Shown: positions 10,737 to 20,485, numbered from the stretch's first letter. The stretch: 64,000 bases of DNA from Vaginimicrobium propionicum (GCF_900155645.1 NZ_LT706985.1:62001-126000); one strand, 5' to 3'. Numbers and translations: made by a program. Notes: generated by a model not told the origin, from the letters alone.

Positions 10737-12124
10737 GCCGAAATTATTTGACCGATGTAGTTATCGTCGGCTCTAGCGTTGCTGGTTTGGCGTGCGCTCT
10801 GCGTGCCAGGAGAGCTGGGCTTGAGGTTATCGTCCTGGGTGACCCAGGAAATGATGATGGCTTGGTTTGGGTTCCTGAAGATTATCCGAGTGGACGCAAC
10901 TATTTAGATCATGTCGCTGGTTCAGCGACTTTGATGCAAACTGAGCGCCGTCATGCTTTTGCTCAAACTGCGCCGGGATTGATTTCCTGGCTTGATGAAG
11001 TTGGTGTAAAAACAGCTCTTACTAACCAGTCTGACTATTACCCTCGTTTGGCAGATGGGGCTAAGAAAGGCCGAGTTTGGCGCGTGGCAAAAAGCATGTT
11101 GAGCCAAAAGCAAAGCGGTCTGGCCTCAAGGTTGGCGGTTGTATGTCGATCCCAAGAGGTGACCACTTGGCTGGATGCTCGGCTCGCCGGTTTAGTTTTT
11201 ACTAATGCTCGGGCAGCGGCTGTGAAGGTTTGGCGAGCTGGCCGTCAAGTAGTGATTGGCGCCAATAGCGCCATCATCTTGGCTGAAGGTGGGTTCGCTA
11301 ATGACGCAAAGTTGCGGCGACGTTATCTACCGGGTACTCGTGTCGAATGGTCGCTGGCGAACCAGGATGCGAGAGTAATTAATGCTGTTGAAGATGCGGG
11401 CTTAGATGTTGATGCCATGTCTTCGGTGTGGGGGCTGCCGGGGATGGTTGACGTCATCACTGGCAAGATGGTTGACGCTACTAAAGCTTTGGTTGCCCCA
11501 GGAGGAATCCTGGTTGATGAGCTGGGGAAAAGATTCTGCAATGAATCAGCTCCCCCAGAGGTAATCCATCAAGCGTTACGCGGTCGCTGTGGTTGGTTGA
11601 TTTTCGATTCGCGGTACCGTAAATCTGTGTCCCTCGGTACGCTTCGTCCTGGACGCATTCCTAAACGTCTGCAAGATAAGCAAACGATTATCTCATCGCG
11701 CAGCCTAGAAGATTTAGCACGATTAACTCATCTGCCGGTTTCAAGTTTGGTGGAAACTGCGACTCGCGTAAAGCAGTTCTGTGACCTCGGCGCCGACTTG
11801 GACTTTTCTCGTCCGGTATCCCAGGGTGGGGCTGTGAGGTTGCTAGGCTCAGCCAATGGGTTAGCGCCTTTAGCTCAGCCGCCCTTCTATGCGACCCGCA
11901 TCTTCCCCGCTGACAACGGCACTAAGGGTGGTGTCAGTGTTGATGCTGACCAGCATGCTCTAAGTCGAGGTGAAATAGTGCCTGGTTTATTTGCTATTGG
12001 TTCGGCATGTGCATCTTTGTCCGCCATGGGTACCCCAGCACCCGGAATGGCTAACTCTGAGGCTTTAGTTTCAGCCGCTCGAGTGCCATTCGTTCAGGAT
12101 CTCACCCCCGCTATTGAGGCTTAA
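10733..12124 (+). CDS. FAD-binding dehydrogenase (fumarate reductase flavoprotein-like)
   Basis: Flavoprotein of 463 residues in the FAD-binding-2 group, which includes succinate dehydrogenase and fumarate reductase flavoproteins and 3-ketosteroid dehydrogenases. The dinucleotide-binding stretch VVIVGSSVAGLACAL opens the protein, with Ser in place of the usual second Gly position. A central ILAEGGFANDAKLRRRYLPG and the C-terminal GSACASLSAMGTPAPGM also fit. The natural substrate is unknown. The 4-base overlap with the acyl-CoA ligase gene suggests a shared lipid- or sterol-related role, but that is inference from context. Confidence 0.8.
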   Translation: MSRNYLTDVVIVGSSVAGLACALRARRAGLEVIVLGDPGNDDGLVWVPEDYPSGRNYLDHVAGSATLMQTERRHAFAQTAPGLISWLDEVGVKTALTNQSDYYPRLADGAKKGRVWRVAKSMLSQKQSGLASRLAVVCRSQEVTTWLDARLAGLVFTNARAAAVKVWRAGRQVVIGANSAIILAEGGFANDAKLRRRYLPGTRVEWSLANQDARVINAVEDAGLDVDAMSSVWGLPGMVDVITGKMVDATKALVAPGGILVDELGKRFCNESAPPEVIHQALRGRCGWLIFDSRYRKSVSLGTLRPGRIPKRLQDKQTIISSRSLEDLARLTHLPVSSLVETATRVKQFCDLGADLDFSRPVSQGGAVRLLGSANGLAPLAQPPFYATRIFPADNGTKGGVSVDADQHALSRGEIVPGLFAIGSACASLSAMGTPAPGMANSEALVSAARVPFVQDLTPAIEA

Positions 12125-12268
12125 GCTTCCTAACCCAAAGTTGTCGGCTAGACTACGGGGGATTGTTCGCGTGGATTGTTCAGCCCATTGCCACTTCGAT
12201 GGAGTTGGGGCATGGCTGATACGCAGTTCACCAACGCACTAATATCCGTCAGGTACAGAGGAGTACTG

Positions 12269-13789
12269 ATGTCAAAGTTCCCTAAGCGCGAGCGCGAAAC
12301 AGATGACGCGCAGACCGCCTCACCACAGATTCGTGAACCTCGCAAGCCTAATGGGATTCTTGCGATCGCGCCGATTTTTTCGATGTTCTTGCTGCTCGCC
12401 GTCGGTTACATCGGTTTCGGTCTGCCGGCTGAACCGCTGATTATCGCGTCAACGTTTATCGCTGGTGGAATTGCTATTTACCTTGGGCACACATTTGATG
12501 ACCTAATGGATGCGATTTCCGAGAAAATCGCCAAGGTCATGCCTGCCTTTCTTATCCTTGTGACGGTTGGTTTCCTGATCGGCACCTGGATTGCTGGTGG
12601 AACAATTCCGATGATTATCTATTACGGTTTGGAAATTATTTCACCTGAGTGGCTCGCTGTTACAGCGCTACTTGTCACCTCTATCACCTCGATCGCAACC
12701 GGTACTTCATGGGGATCTGCGGGCACAGTTGGTGTTGCGTTTATGGGTGTGGCTATCGGGCTGAATGCCAACCTTCCGGTTGTTGCGGGAGCCGTCATTG
12801 CAGGTGCATATTTCGGTGACAAGATGTCGCCACTTTCTGATACGACGAACCTTGCGGCGCTGACTGCTGGCGTCAACCTGTACACGCACATCGCAAATAT
12901 GTTGTGGACAACCGGGCCGGCCTACATCGTGTCAATTATTGTCTTTATGACTGCCGGTCGTGCCTCCACTGGCGGTGGCGGGGCAGACGTGGAAGCATCC
13001 GTTGCTGCCATTAATGGATTCCTTGAGCAAAACTACACATGGAATTTGTGGCTGCTTATTCCGCTGCTGATCGTGCTTATCGGTTCCATGCTGCGTAAGC
13101 CGACAATCCCTGTCATGATTCTTGCTTCCGTGATTGCTATGTTTAACGCCGCCATTTTCCAGGGCCAATCTTTGAAATCAATCATTGACTCGTCCGTGAG
13201 CGGTTTTAGCCTGGACATGATTCCTAATGCTGAAGCTGCTGCAAATGCGCCAGAAGACATTTCGCGGTTGCTTGAACGAGGCGGAATGGCATCCATGATG
13301 GGCACGCTGCTCATCGCTTTCTTGGCGCTGTCATTTGCAGGCGTCGTCTCCAAGATGGGCGCTCTGGACTGGGTAGTAGAACGTTTGCTCAAGGTTGCGA
13401 GGAATACCTCGTCGCTCATTATCTTGACGATTGTTATCTGCTTGGTAACCATCGCATCTACATGCAACGGTCAGGTGTCGATCGTGATGCCAGGTGAGAT
13501 GCTGCGTGAGGCGTATATCAAGCGTGGTATTCACCCGAAGGTTCTGTCACGTACTCTTGAGGACTCTGTGACGGTGACTGAGACGTTGATTCCTTGGACT
13601 GCGGCTGGCGCTTATATGGCTGGAACGCTTGGAGTCGCGACCGTCGAATATGCGCCGTGGGCGGTTGTGAACTGGTGCGGCATGATCTTTGCCTCGATTC
13701 TTGCTCTGACTGGCATTGGAATCACGAAGATCAATAAGGAACAACAAGATATGTTCCTAAACCATCCGCAACTCGCGATGAACCACTAG
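12269..13789 (+). CDS. nhaC: NhaC-family Na+/H+ antiporter
   Basis: Polytopic membrane protein, 506 residues from ATG 12269, of the NhaC type within the ion transporter superfamily. The ATG is preceded by AGAGGAG with 6-base spacing; an in-frame ORF extends further upstream to 12176 but without a ribosome site. The family stretch TSITSIATGTSWGSAGTVG, the GAYFGDKMSPLSDTTNLA block and a C-terminal TCNGQVSIVMPGEM are visible. Roughly a dozen hydrophobic segments are expected. Substrate is inferred from the family (Na+ or related amine/organic anion exchange). It stands alone and is followed by a terminator. Confidence 0.88.
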   Translation: MSKFPKRERETDDAQTASPQIREPRKPNGILAIAPIFSMFLLLAVGYIGFGLPAEPLIIASTFIAGGIAIYLGHTFDDLMDAISEKIAKVMPAFLILVTVGFLIGTWIAGGTIPMIIYYGLEIISPEWLAVTALLVTSITSIATGTSWGSAGTVGVAFMGVAIGLNANLPVVAGAVIAGAYFGDKMSPLSDTTNLAALTAGVNLYTHIANMLWTTGPAYIVSIIVFMTAGRASTGGGGADVEASVAAINGFLEQNYTWNLWLLIPLLIVLIGSMLRKPTIPVMILASVIAMFNAAIFQGQSLKSIIDSSVSGFSLDMIPNAEAAANAPEDISRLLERGGMASMMGTLLIAFLALSFAGVVSKMGALDWVVERLLKVARNTSSLIILTIVICLVTIASTCNGQVSIVMPGEMLREAYIKRGIHPKVLSRTLEDSVTVTETLIPWTAAGAYMAGTLGVATVEYAPWAVVNWCGMIFASILALTGIGITKINKEQQDMFLNHPQLAMNH

Positions 13790-13806
13790 TAGCAGTTCCT
13801 AACGAT

Positions 13807-13851
13807 AAACGCGTGGGTCGCCACTCCTGATGGAGGGCGACCCGCGCGTTT
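13807..13851 (+). terminator. Hairpin after nhaC
   Basis: Long GC-rich stem: arms 13807-13822 and 13836-13851 pair with a single T/G position at 13814/13844, with a 13-nt loop. It starts 17 bp after the nhaC stop. Confidence 0.8.
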
Positions 13852-14013
13852 ACTGTTACTATATAAATGTTTTTATATCAGCGGTGATTCATGTGCGGTC
13901 ATTAGGTTATTTACTGTCAGGGTTGGGAGTAATTAGGAAAGAGCTCTGTGTGCTCGCTATTTTCCCATTCTAATGTTGACAGGTACGCAAGGTTATTGGA
14001 CATGTTCCCATGG

Positions 14014-14040
14014 ATATCTGTCGCTGAACGCGACAGATAT
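14014..14040. terminator. Perfect inverted repeat downstream of the GntR-type gene
   Basis: Arms ATATCTGTCGC and GCGACAGATAT (11 bp) enclose a 5-nt loop. It lies about 40 bp beyond the 3' end of the minus-strand regulator gene and about 160 bp after the nhaC terminator. It could end the regulator transcript, but no U-tract follows on either strand. The rest of 13852-14079 shows no gene. Confidence 0.4.
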
Positions 14041-14079
14041 GGGGGTAAATGTTAATTAATGCTGACGAAACTTCCAAAA

Positions 14080-15207
14080 TTACCCTTTTGAAAAGGAAAC
14101 CAAACCACTACTTTGTCTGACCACTAGTTGAGTCGCTACGTGAAGTGATCGTGAAGGGGGCTCTATTCCGTCAATGGTGCTTAATAGCAAATCGATAGCA
14201 CTTTGTGCAATCGTGTGTCGATTGATAGATACCGTAGTAAGGGATGGATTCAGTATTGAGCTAAATGGAATGTCGTCAGTTCCTATAACGCTAATATCTT
14301 TAGGCACTCTTACACCTCTTTCCGTCAATCTAGCCATTAGTCCAATGGCAATTAAATCATTATGTGTTATGACAGCGGTTACACCGGAGGGTCTGATCAG
14401 ATCGCCAGCAGAGTAGCCACCTCGGTGGTTTGGGCTGACTTGGCCAATAACTTGAAAATCTATGCCGAGTTTTTTACATGTTCTAGTTAAGGTTTCTTTA
14501 ATCAGCTGATCCGACCTGGAATGCGGGGGGCCACCTAAGTAGCCGATCTTCTTGTGTCCGAGAGCGGCCAGGTGGGATACGGCTTGGTGCATCCCTGTTG
14601 TTACATCGACTAAAACGTGCGGGTCATTCCTAATAGTCCTATTTATGGTGACGATTTTGGTGTCATCAACTGCCGTTTGTAACGTATCGTCATCCAATCT
14701 TGGAGAAGCAAGAATTAGGCCGGCGGATTTTTGAGCGATTGCTTTTATTAGAGTGCGCTCCATTTCTAGGCGTTCTCCGGAATCGGCCCAAATGGTTAGC
14801 CAGCCACGTTGCCAGGCTTGGTTTTGTACGACTTGAGCTATTTCGCTAAAAAAAGGATTGGAGCCATCTGGGACAATTAGTCCAAGACATCCTGATGAAG
14901 TCCGCAGTTTTTCTTCTACGAAGTTGGAGTATTCATTATTTGCAGGGAATCGGATTTCGGTGCCAACCCCACGAGTTCTTTCTAACAATCCCTTCTCGAC
15001 TAAAGATTGGATGGATTTTCTGACTGTAGGTCGTGACATTGACAGTTGCTCTGCGATGGTTGTCTCGGCTGCGAGCATAGTTCCATTCTCTAGCTTGCCG
15101 TCTACTATTGCTGATTCAATTTGTGCTGCAAGCTGCTTGTACAGCGGTACCGCACTTTTTCGATTGATTTTGAAGTCGCCTAACGCCGAGCTTGATTCCA
15201 TATTCAT
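14080..15207 (-). CDS. GntR-family regulator with LacI-type sugar-binding domain
   Basis: Transcription factor of 375 residues with a mixed architecture. Residues about 15-85 form a GntR winged helix (VPLYKQLAAQIESAIVDGKL, then LSMSRPTVRKSIQSLVEKGLL). Residues about 100-370 resemble a periplasmic-binding-protein effector domain as in LacI/AraR (LIVPDGSNPFFSEIAQVV, GYLGGPPHSRSD, DDIPFSSILNPSLTTV). It resembles AraR-type repressors, in which the sugar releases the DNA. It is divergent from the sugar ABC operon starting at 15398, so it very likely controls it. The inducer is unknown. Confidence 0.9.
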   Translation of the reverse strand: MNMESSSALGDFKINRKSAVPLYKQLAAQIESAIVDGKLENGTMLAAETTIAEQLSMSRPTVRKSIQSLVEKGLLERTRGVGTEIRFPANNEYSNFVEEKLRTSSGCLGLIVPDGSNPFFSEIAQVVQNQAWQRGWLTIWADSGERLEMERTLIKAIAQKSAGLILASPRLDDDTLQTAVDDTKIVTINRTIRNDPHVLVDVTTGMHQAVSHLAALGHKKIGYLGGPPHSRSDQLIKETLTRTCKKLGIDFQVIGQVSPNHRGGYSAGDLIRPSGVTAVITHNDLIAIGLMARLTERGVRVPKDISVIGTDDIPFSSILNPSLTTVSINRHTIAQSAIDLLLSTIDGIEPPSRSLHVATQLVVRQSSGLVSFSKG

Positions 15208-15227
15208 GATTTAAGCATTATCAAGTT

Positions 15228-15299
15228 CATTTGTAAATAAATGTCACCTCTTAAAAGACCTAGTCAGGCGAATATCCATAAAGGTTATACAAATGTAAC
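15228..15299. promoter_or_regulatory. Two candidate operators in the divergent control region
   Basis: Two imperfect dyads lie between the regulator and the binding-protein gene: CATTTGTAAATAAATG at 15228-15243 (5-bp arms) and GTTATACAAATGTAAC at 15284-15299 (4-bp arms). They share the core ACAAAT/ATTTGT on opposite strands. Both would fit binding by the adjacent GntR-type regulator. A possible -35 box TTGACA lies at 15310-15315, without a clear -10. Confidence 0.4.
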
Positions 15300-15397
15300 T
15301 AATCATTCATTGACATCGCGTTACCTGGGTGGTTGACTTATTTCCACCTAACCTGTGGCAATGGTTGTCATAGAGACAGACCAACAAGGATGTTGAG

Positions 15398-16699
15398 ATG
15401 GTGAAAAAGAATGTAGTTAGGCTGGGTGCCGGCCTATTAGCCCTTGCCCTGGCGGCTACTTTAAGCGCCTGTGGCGGTGGATCTGAGCAAAACGAGGGTG
15501 ATACTAAAACCCTAGATGTGATGATGTCTCCACACGCGCTTACCGATCATGTACAAGAAAAGCTAAGTGAGTTTGAAGAGCAAACTGGCATCAAAGTTAA
15601 CATCACAAGTTTGAATGAGGATCAAGTATCTCAGCAACTCAGGGTGGAATTCGGGGCTGCCAATTCCACGACTGATGTGTTCCTTTTCCGTCCTCCTCAG
15701 GATCTAGCTCAGTTTAGTAATAACGGATGGATTGAGGATCTTAGTGACAAGGTTAAGGAAGACTCATTTGAATGGGATGATTTCGGCGCAGCTGCCAAGC
15801 AAGCTGTAACGAATTCCGACGGCGAGGTTTTAGCTGTACCTGTGGCAACAGCTCGCCAGATGCTTTTTTATCGTAAAGATCTACTGGCTGCAAAAGGGGT
15901 AGAAGTTCCGACTAACCTTGATGAGCTTAAGGCTGCGGCTGCTGCATTGAAAGATGGTGACACTGCTGGCATCTGTATGCGCGGACAGCGTGCTCAGGCT
16001 GTAACTACGTGGGCTCAATTCCTTTATAAATTCGATGGCGATTGGAACAAGGGGAAGAAGCCTTACGGTGATGCCACCATTAACTCGCCCGAAGCAGTTA
16101 AGGCATTCAGTTACTACGGAGATTTGCTCAGAGAATCCGGGCCAGACGGTGTTCTGAACATGTCATGGGCCGAATGCAGTGCACTCTTCCAGCAGGGTAA
16201 AACTGCCATGTTAATTGAAGGTGACGATCGTTGGCCAGAATTCATCGATCCGGAAAAGTCCACCCTAACTAAGGAACAAGTTGGCTTTGCCATCTCTCCG
16301 GCACTGACCTCTGCGGTAACTCCGCAGGCTCTTGGCATTAGTGCTTTCAGCGACAACAAGGAAGGCGCTTGGGAATTCGTCAAGTGGGCTACCAGTAAAG
16401 AAATGGCTGCCGAGATGCAAGGTGTGGGCGTAATGGGTGCTAGAAATTCTGCTTGGGAAGCTCAGCAAACCAAAGATTTCTTCCCTGAAGAGGTTATTAA
16501 GGCCGTCCAATATGGAAATGAGAACGGCGTATCCTACGACCGACCACGCATCGTTAAAGTTGGTGAGGCTCGAGATGCAATTGGCGAAGTGATTGTGGCT
16601 GCGATCCAGGGCGGCGACGTCCAGGCTGCAGCTGACACAGCGAACACCTCGTTCCAAGCGCTCATTGATGCCGAAAAGCAAGAATTTAATATCTCATAA
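15398..16699 (+). CDS. Sugar ABC transporter substrate-binding lipoprotein
   Basis: Family 1 extracellular solute-binding protein of 433 residues. It has a lipoprotein signal with lipobox L-S-A-C near residue 25 followed by a Gly/Ser linker, and mature regions such as FEEQTGIKVNITSLNEDQ and LMFYRKDLLAAKGVEVPTN typical of carbohydrate-binding proteins. It captures the sugar outside the membrane and delivers it to the permeases encoded next. The ligand is unknown; the transketolase at the operon end suggests a sugar feeding the pentose phosphate pathway. Its stop is followed by a stem-loop before the permease genes. Confidence 0.9.
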   Translation: MVKKNVVRLGAGLLALALAATLSACGGGSEQNEGDTKTLDVMMSPHALTDHVQEKLSEFEEQTGIKVNITSLNEDQVSQQLRVEFGAANSTTDVFLFRPPQDLAQFSNNGWIEDLSDKVKEDSFEWDDFGAAAKQAVTNSDGEVLAVPVATARQMLFYRKDLLAAKGVEVPTNLDELKAAAAALKDGDTAGICMRGQRAQAVTTWAQFLYKFDGDWNKGKKPYGDATINSPEAVKAFSYYGDLLRESGPDGVLNMSWAECSALFQQGKTAMLIEGDDRWPEFIDPEKSTLTKEQVGFAISPALTSAVTPQALGISAFSDNKEGAWEFVKWATSKEMAAEMQGVGVMGARNSAWEAQQTKDFFPEEVIKAVQYGNENGVSYDRPRIVKVGEARDAIGEVIVAAIQGGDVQAAADTANTSFQALIDAEKQEFNIS

Positions 16700-16719
16700 A
16701 GAACACAATTATTTAACGA

Positions 16720-16756
16720 CTGGGTTGAGAATCGCGATAAGTGATTCTCAACCCAG
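16720..16756 (+). promoter_or_regulatory. Stem-loop between binding-protein and permease genes
   Basis: Perfect 14-bp inverted repeat (arms 16720-16733 and 16743-16756, 9-nt loop). No run of T follows, so it is more likely an RNA stabiliser or partial terminator that makes the binding protein more abundant than the permeases. An analogous hairpin lies in the other sugar cluster. Confidence 0.6.
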
Positions 16757-16775
16757 CCTTTGAAGGCGGATCAGT

Positions 16776-17657
16776 ATGAATTTTGTGAACAAACACATTA
16801 AGACTACGTTCATTGCGCCGGCCATCATATACACAGCGTTAGTTCTTATTTTCCCTTTGCTGTACACGGTTTATGTCAGTTTTACCGCGTGGAGTGGAAG
16901 CGCGTTGAATGAACCACGATGGTTGGGTTTGGGTAACTATGTGGCGATGTTCACAACTGACCCAAGGTTTGTTCCGGCTATCTGGCGAACTTTAGGTTTT
17001 ACGGTTGTGACAGTATTCGTTGAGGTGTTCCTTGGGTACCTAGTCGCATTATTATTACGTAAACCATTTCGTGGGGAACGTCTGGTTCGGACGGTTATTT
17101 TACTTCCGGTTGTCGCCACACCAGTTGCGATAGCTATGGCTTGGATGCTGATTCTTGATCCAAATATTGGCATCATGAATATCGTTTTTAATCAGCTAGG
17201 TTTACCGGCTCAGCAATTCTTGGCTGATCCAAAACATGCACTCGGTTGGCTCATTCTTGTCGATATTTGGCAGTGGACGCCTATGATGATTTTGATTCTG
17301 TTAGCCGGACTGACTGCGCTGCCAGAGGATCCTTACGAGGCGGCGATAGTTGATGGTGCGTCTGCTTGGCAGCGTTTCTGGCACTTAACGTTTCCACTGA
17401 TGCTGCCGTCGATGTTTTCCGCTATCGTATTGCGGCTTGTAGACTCCTTAAAGACCTTCGATTTGATCTATTCCACGACCAAAGGCGGTCCTGGTACGGC
17501 AACTGAAACTTTGAATATTTACGGATTCATGCAGGCCTTCGAGTACACGAATTTTGGTAAGTCTTCAGCAGTTATTGTCGTGTTCATAGCAATAGTGCTA
17601 GCGGTCACCCTGCTTACCAGTAAAGTTCAGACGCAAGCGGAACGGGTCTTGAAATGA
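16776..17657 (+). CDS. Sugar ABC transporter permease, MalF-like
   Basis: Inner-membrane permease of 293 residues with about six transmembrane segments. The cytoplasmic EAA loop is visible as EDPYEAAIVDGASAWQRFWHL, the site that contacts the ATPase. It forms a heterodimer with the product of the next gene, whose ATG overlaps its stop by 4 bases. No ATPase gene is present in this cluster, so a shared MsiK-type ATPase encoded elsewhere is inferred. Confidence 0.92.
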   Translation: MNFVNKHIKTTFIAPAIIYTALVLIFPLLYTVYVSFTAWSGSALNEPRWLGLGNYVAMFTTDPRFVPAIWRTLGFTVVTVFVEVFLGYLVALLLRKPFRGERLVRTVILLPVVATPVAIAMAWMLILDPNIGIMNIVFNQLGLPAQQFLADPKHALGWLILVDIWQWTPMMILILLAGLTALPEDPYEAAIVDGASAWQRFWHLTFPLMLPSMFSAIVLRLVDSLKTFDLIYSTTKGGPGTATETLNIYGFMQAFEYTNFGKSSAVIVVFIAIVLAVTLLTSKVQTQAERVLK

Positions 17658-18505
17658 GTGTTACACAATTGCAGCAGCGATCTATTCGACGCAAAAAAGT
17701 TAATGCCTTTGATATCTTTCGTGGGATTGCGATTACTTTTGTAGCGTTGGTGTGTGCGTTTCCTATTGTCTGGATGATTTTGTCATCATTCAAACTAAAT
17801 GTAGATATTTATAATCCAGATAAATTATTCATTTTCGACGCAACGTTTCGTAATTACCAAACGGTCATGACAGCCAGTAATATTCCGCAGTCTGCATGGC
17901 ATTCCATTGTTGTTGCCGTTGGGGCGACTTTGGTCTCGCTTCTTATCGGCTTGCCGGCAGCCTACGTTATTGCCAGGTTTACGATGCGTACTACCAGTGT
18001 TGTGTTGTTGCTGGTCAGGATGCTCCCGGGAATTACATACCTTGTCCCGTGGTACATATTGCTGACCAAATTCAAGTTAGTGGGTTCTTATTTCTCGCTG
18101 ATAATGAGCCATATGGTAATCACGATGCCGATGGTTATCTGGATCATGATTAGTTTCTTCGATGGCGTGCCAACGGATATGGAAGAAGCTGGTCGCGTTG
18201 ATGGTCTTTCTCGTGCCGGAGCTTTTGTTCGAATTGTGCTTCCCATGTCGGTTCCTGGCATTGCCACAGCATCATTGCTTTCATTTATCTTTTCGTGGAA
18301 TCAATTGTTGTTTTCTATGATTCTCGGTGCATCTACAAAAAAGACTTTGCCAGTTGCGCTGTTTGACTTCGTTGGTTACGCAAGTATTGATTGGGGCGGT
18401 TTAATGGCGGCGGCAGTCCTCATGACCTTGCCTATCTTCGCTTTTTCCCTGTTTGCACAGAAATACATCGTTTCCGGGCTAGCTTCCGGTGCTACAAAAG
18501 GATGA
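17654..18505 (+). CDS. Sugar ABC transporter permease, MalG-like
   Basis: Second permease of the cluster, 283 residues with about six membrane segments. The EAA motif appears as DMEEAGRVDGLSRAGAFVRI. The C-terminal stretch KYIVSGLASGATKG is typical of MalG/AraQ-type proteins. It overlaps the upstream permease gene by 4 bases and lies 12 bp before the transketolase gene, so all are on one transcript. Confidence 0.92.
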   Translation: MSVTQLQQRSIRRKKVNAFDIFRGIAITFVALVCAFPIVWMILSSFKLNVDIYNPDKLFIFDATFRNYQTVMTASNIPQSAWHSIVVAVGATLVSLLIGLPAAYVIARFTMRTTSVVLLLVRMLPGITYLVPWYILLTKFKLVGSYFSLIMSHMVITMPMVIWIMISFFDGVPTDMEEAGRVDGLSRAGAFVRIVLPMSVPGIATASLLSFIFSWNQLLFSMILGASTKKTLPVALFDFVGYASIDWGGLMAAAVLMTLPIFAFSLFAQKYIVSGLASGATKG

Positions 18506-18517
18506 GACCAAGCTCAC

Positions 18518-20485
18518 ATGAAAAAATATCCTACTAATTGTTCGCACCTTGAGGCAGATTCTGTAAACACTTTGCGGTTACTAAGTCTAGATCAGGTTTA
18601 CAGGGCGAAATCAGGTCATTTTGGTTTTCCACTAGGTGCAGCGGCGATAATCCACACTATTTTTTCTAGACATCTGAGCTTCGATCCGTTTCATCCAGAA
18701 TGGGCGAACCGCGACAGGTTTGTATTATCTGCAGGACATGGAAGTGCGATGCTATATGCGCAACTCCATCTGGCGAAATACGATGTTAGCCTTGATGATT
18801 TGAAGAGTTTCCGGAAGCTTGGTTCAAAAACTCCGGGTCATCCTGAGAGGGGAGTAACTCCCGGCGTTGAAGTGACAACAGGACCATTGGGGCAGGGTGT
18901 GGCCAACGGGGTTGGGTTAGCCGTAGCGGAGCGCTATCTTCGAGCGACTTTGCCTAGCGGTTCGATAGACCACTATGTTTACGTGTTAGCTTCAGATGGC
19001 GACTTAATGGAGGGGATTAGCTATGAAGCAGCCTCTCTTGCAGGTATCTGGGGGCTTGATCGATTAATAGTTTTCTACGATGATAACGATGTTGTCATTG
19101 ATTCTCATGCTAGTGAAGTACTGTCATCGGATGCGATTTGCGCGTCATGGCAAGCAGTGGGTTGGAATGTAGTGACTGTAGAAGATGGTATGGATATTGC
19201 CTCCATTGATGCAGCCATTAAAGAAGCGAAATCTCAGTCTTCCAAGCCGACTCTGATACGTGTGAAGAGCTTAATCGGTGCCGGCTCTCCGCTGGCGGGT
19301 ACTTCTGCATGTCATGGTGGCTCGCCATCGTCAGATATCTATGACGAGACTAGAGCCAGTATCGGTGTAGCCAGCGAGAATGGATTTTTTGTTCCAGAAG
19401 AGGTCTCGCAATTTTGGGATGAGGTAGTCGCTTCGAATAAGGCCAAGCGCGAGCGCTGGCTGTCGGTCATTAGTACTGAAGTTCTCAGAATGTTCGAGAA
19501 TGGGTGTTGGCAAGGTTGGGGCAATGTTTGTGAGGAGCTGTCGAGCATCCAAATTCCCGATAAGCCAATGGCCACTAGAAGAACTAGTGAAGCAGTCTTG
19601 GCCTATCTGGCTGAAAAGACGCCAATGCTTATCGGTGGATCAGCTGATCTCGAGGAAGCGACTGGCGTTAGACGTGGATCGGCTGGCGTTTTCGGTAAAG
19701 ATCACCCGTCTGGAGCCAACCTAAGGTTTGGTGTCAGAGAGCATGCCATGGGTGCAATTGTCAATGGTATTGCTGCGCACTCGATTCTTTTGCCATTTGG
19801 ATCTACGTTCATGATGTTCGCTAGCTACCAGATGAATGCCATCCGAATGGCGTCGCTTCAGGGGCTACCCTCACTGTTCATCTTCAGCCATGACAGCGTG
19901 CTAATTGGTGAAGATGGGCCTACTCACCAGCCAATCGAGATTTTGCCAGCATTGCGGGCGATACCTGGGCTGCGCGTGTTGCGGCCGGCGGATATGAGGG
20001 AAACCATCAATGCGTGGAGGGAAATTATTCTGGATCCAAAACCAACTGCGCTAATTCTCTCGCGCCCTGATCTACCGCAGCTTCCTAAGCAACAGACATT
20101 TTGGCCTAATGAGGGTGCCTACGTGGTGCATAGTGATCCTGAGCCTAAAGTTGCATTATTTGCTTCTGGTAGCGAGGTTGGTATCTCGCTGGAGGCAGCT
20201 AATCACTGTGGTATAGCGGCAACTGTAGTTTCGGTTCCCGATGTTAGTGCCTTGGAGGATTGGACGCCTGCCGATTGGCAAAGTGTGGCACCAACCAACA
20301 TTCCACGAATTGTCGTGGAAGCGGCTAATCCAATGAGTTGGTATCGAGTTCTACGTCCTGGGGATGAAACCGTTGCCATAGAAACCTTTGGCGCTTCGGC
20401 TCCGCCGGACGTACTAGCCAAAGAGTTTGGGTTTACGTCCGAAAACGTGTGCAAGGTGATGAAGCGTTTGATTCATCAGGATTAG
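18518..20485 (+). CDS. tkt: Transketolase
   Basis: Thiamine-diphosphate enzyme of the non-oxidative pentose phosphate pathway, full length at 655 residues. Visible motifs are SGHFGFPLGAAAI and GHPERGVTPG at the N-terminus, SDGDLMEGISYEAASLAG ending in YDDN (the cofactor site, with Ser where Gly is usual), REHAMGAIVNG, and GEDGPTHQPIE. Only 12 bp separate it from the permease gene, so it appears to be a dedicated, sugar-induced copy rather than the housekeeping one. Whether it acts on the standard ketose/aldose set or on the imported sugar is unknown. Confidence 0.93.
   Translation: MKKYPTNCSHLEADSVNTLRLLSLDQVYRAKSGHFGFPLGAAAIIHTIFSRHLSFDPFHPEWANRDRFVLSAGHGSAMLYAQLHLAKYDVSLDDLKSFRKLGSKTPGHPERGVTPGVEVTTGPLGQGVANGVGLAVAERYLRATLPSGSIDHYVYVLASDGDLMEGISYEAASLAGIWGLDRLIVFYDDNDVVIDSHASEVLSSDAICASWQAVGWNVVTVEDGMDIASIDAAIKEAKSQSSKPTLIRVKSLIGAGSPLAGTSACHGGSPSSDIYDETRASIGVASENGFFVPEEVSQFWDEVVASNKAKRERWLSVISTEVLRMFENGCWQGWGNVCEELSSIQIPDKPMATRRTSEAVLAYLAEKTPMLIGGSADLEEATGVRRGSAGVFGKDHPSGANLRFGVREHAMGAIVNGIAAHSILLPFGSTFMMFASYQMNAIRMASLQGLPSLFIFSHDSVLIGEDGPTHQPIEILPALRAIPGLRVLRPADMRETINAWREIILDPKPTALILSRPDLPQLPKQQTFWPNEGAYVVHSDPEPKVALFASGSEVGISLEAANHCGIAATVVSVPDVSALEDWTPADWQSVAPTNIPRIVVEAANPMSWYRVLRPGDETVAIETFGASAPPDVLAKEFGFTSENVCKVMKRLIHQD

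Noticed and set aside
12176-12268. Upstream extension of nhaC
   Set aside because: No ribosome site or hydrophobic content; ATG 12269 has a strong one.
14014-14040. Operator of the GntR-type regulator
   Set aside because: It lies at the 3' side of the regulator gene, far from either promoter; a terminator role is more likely.
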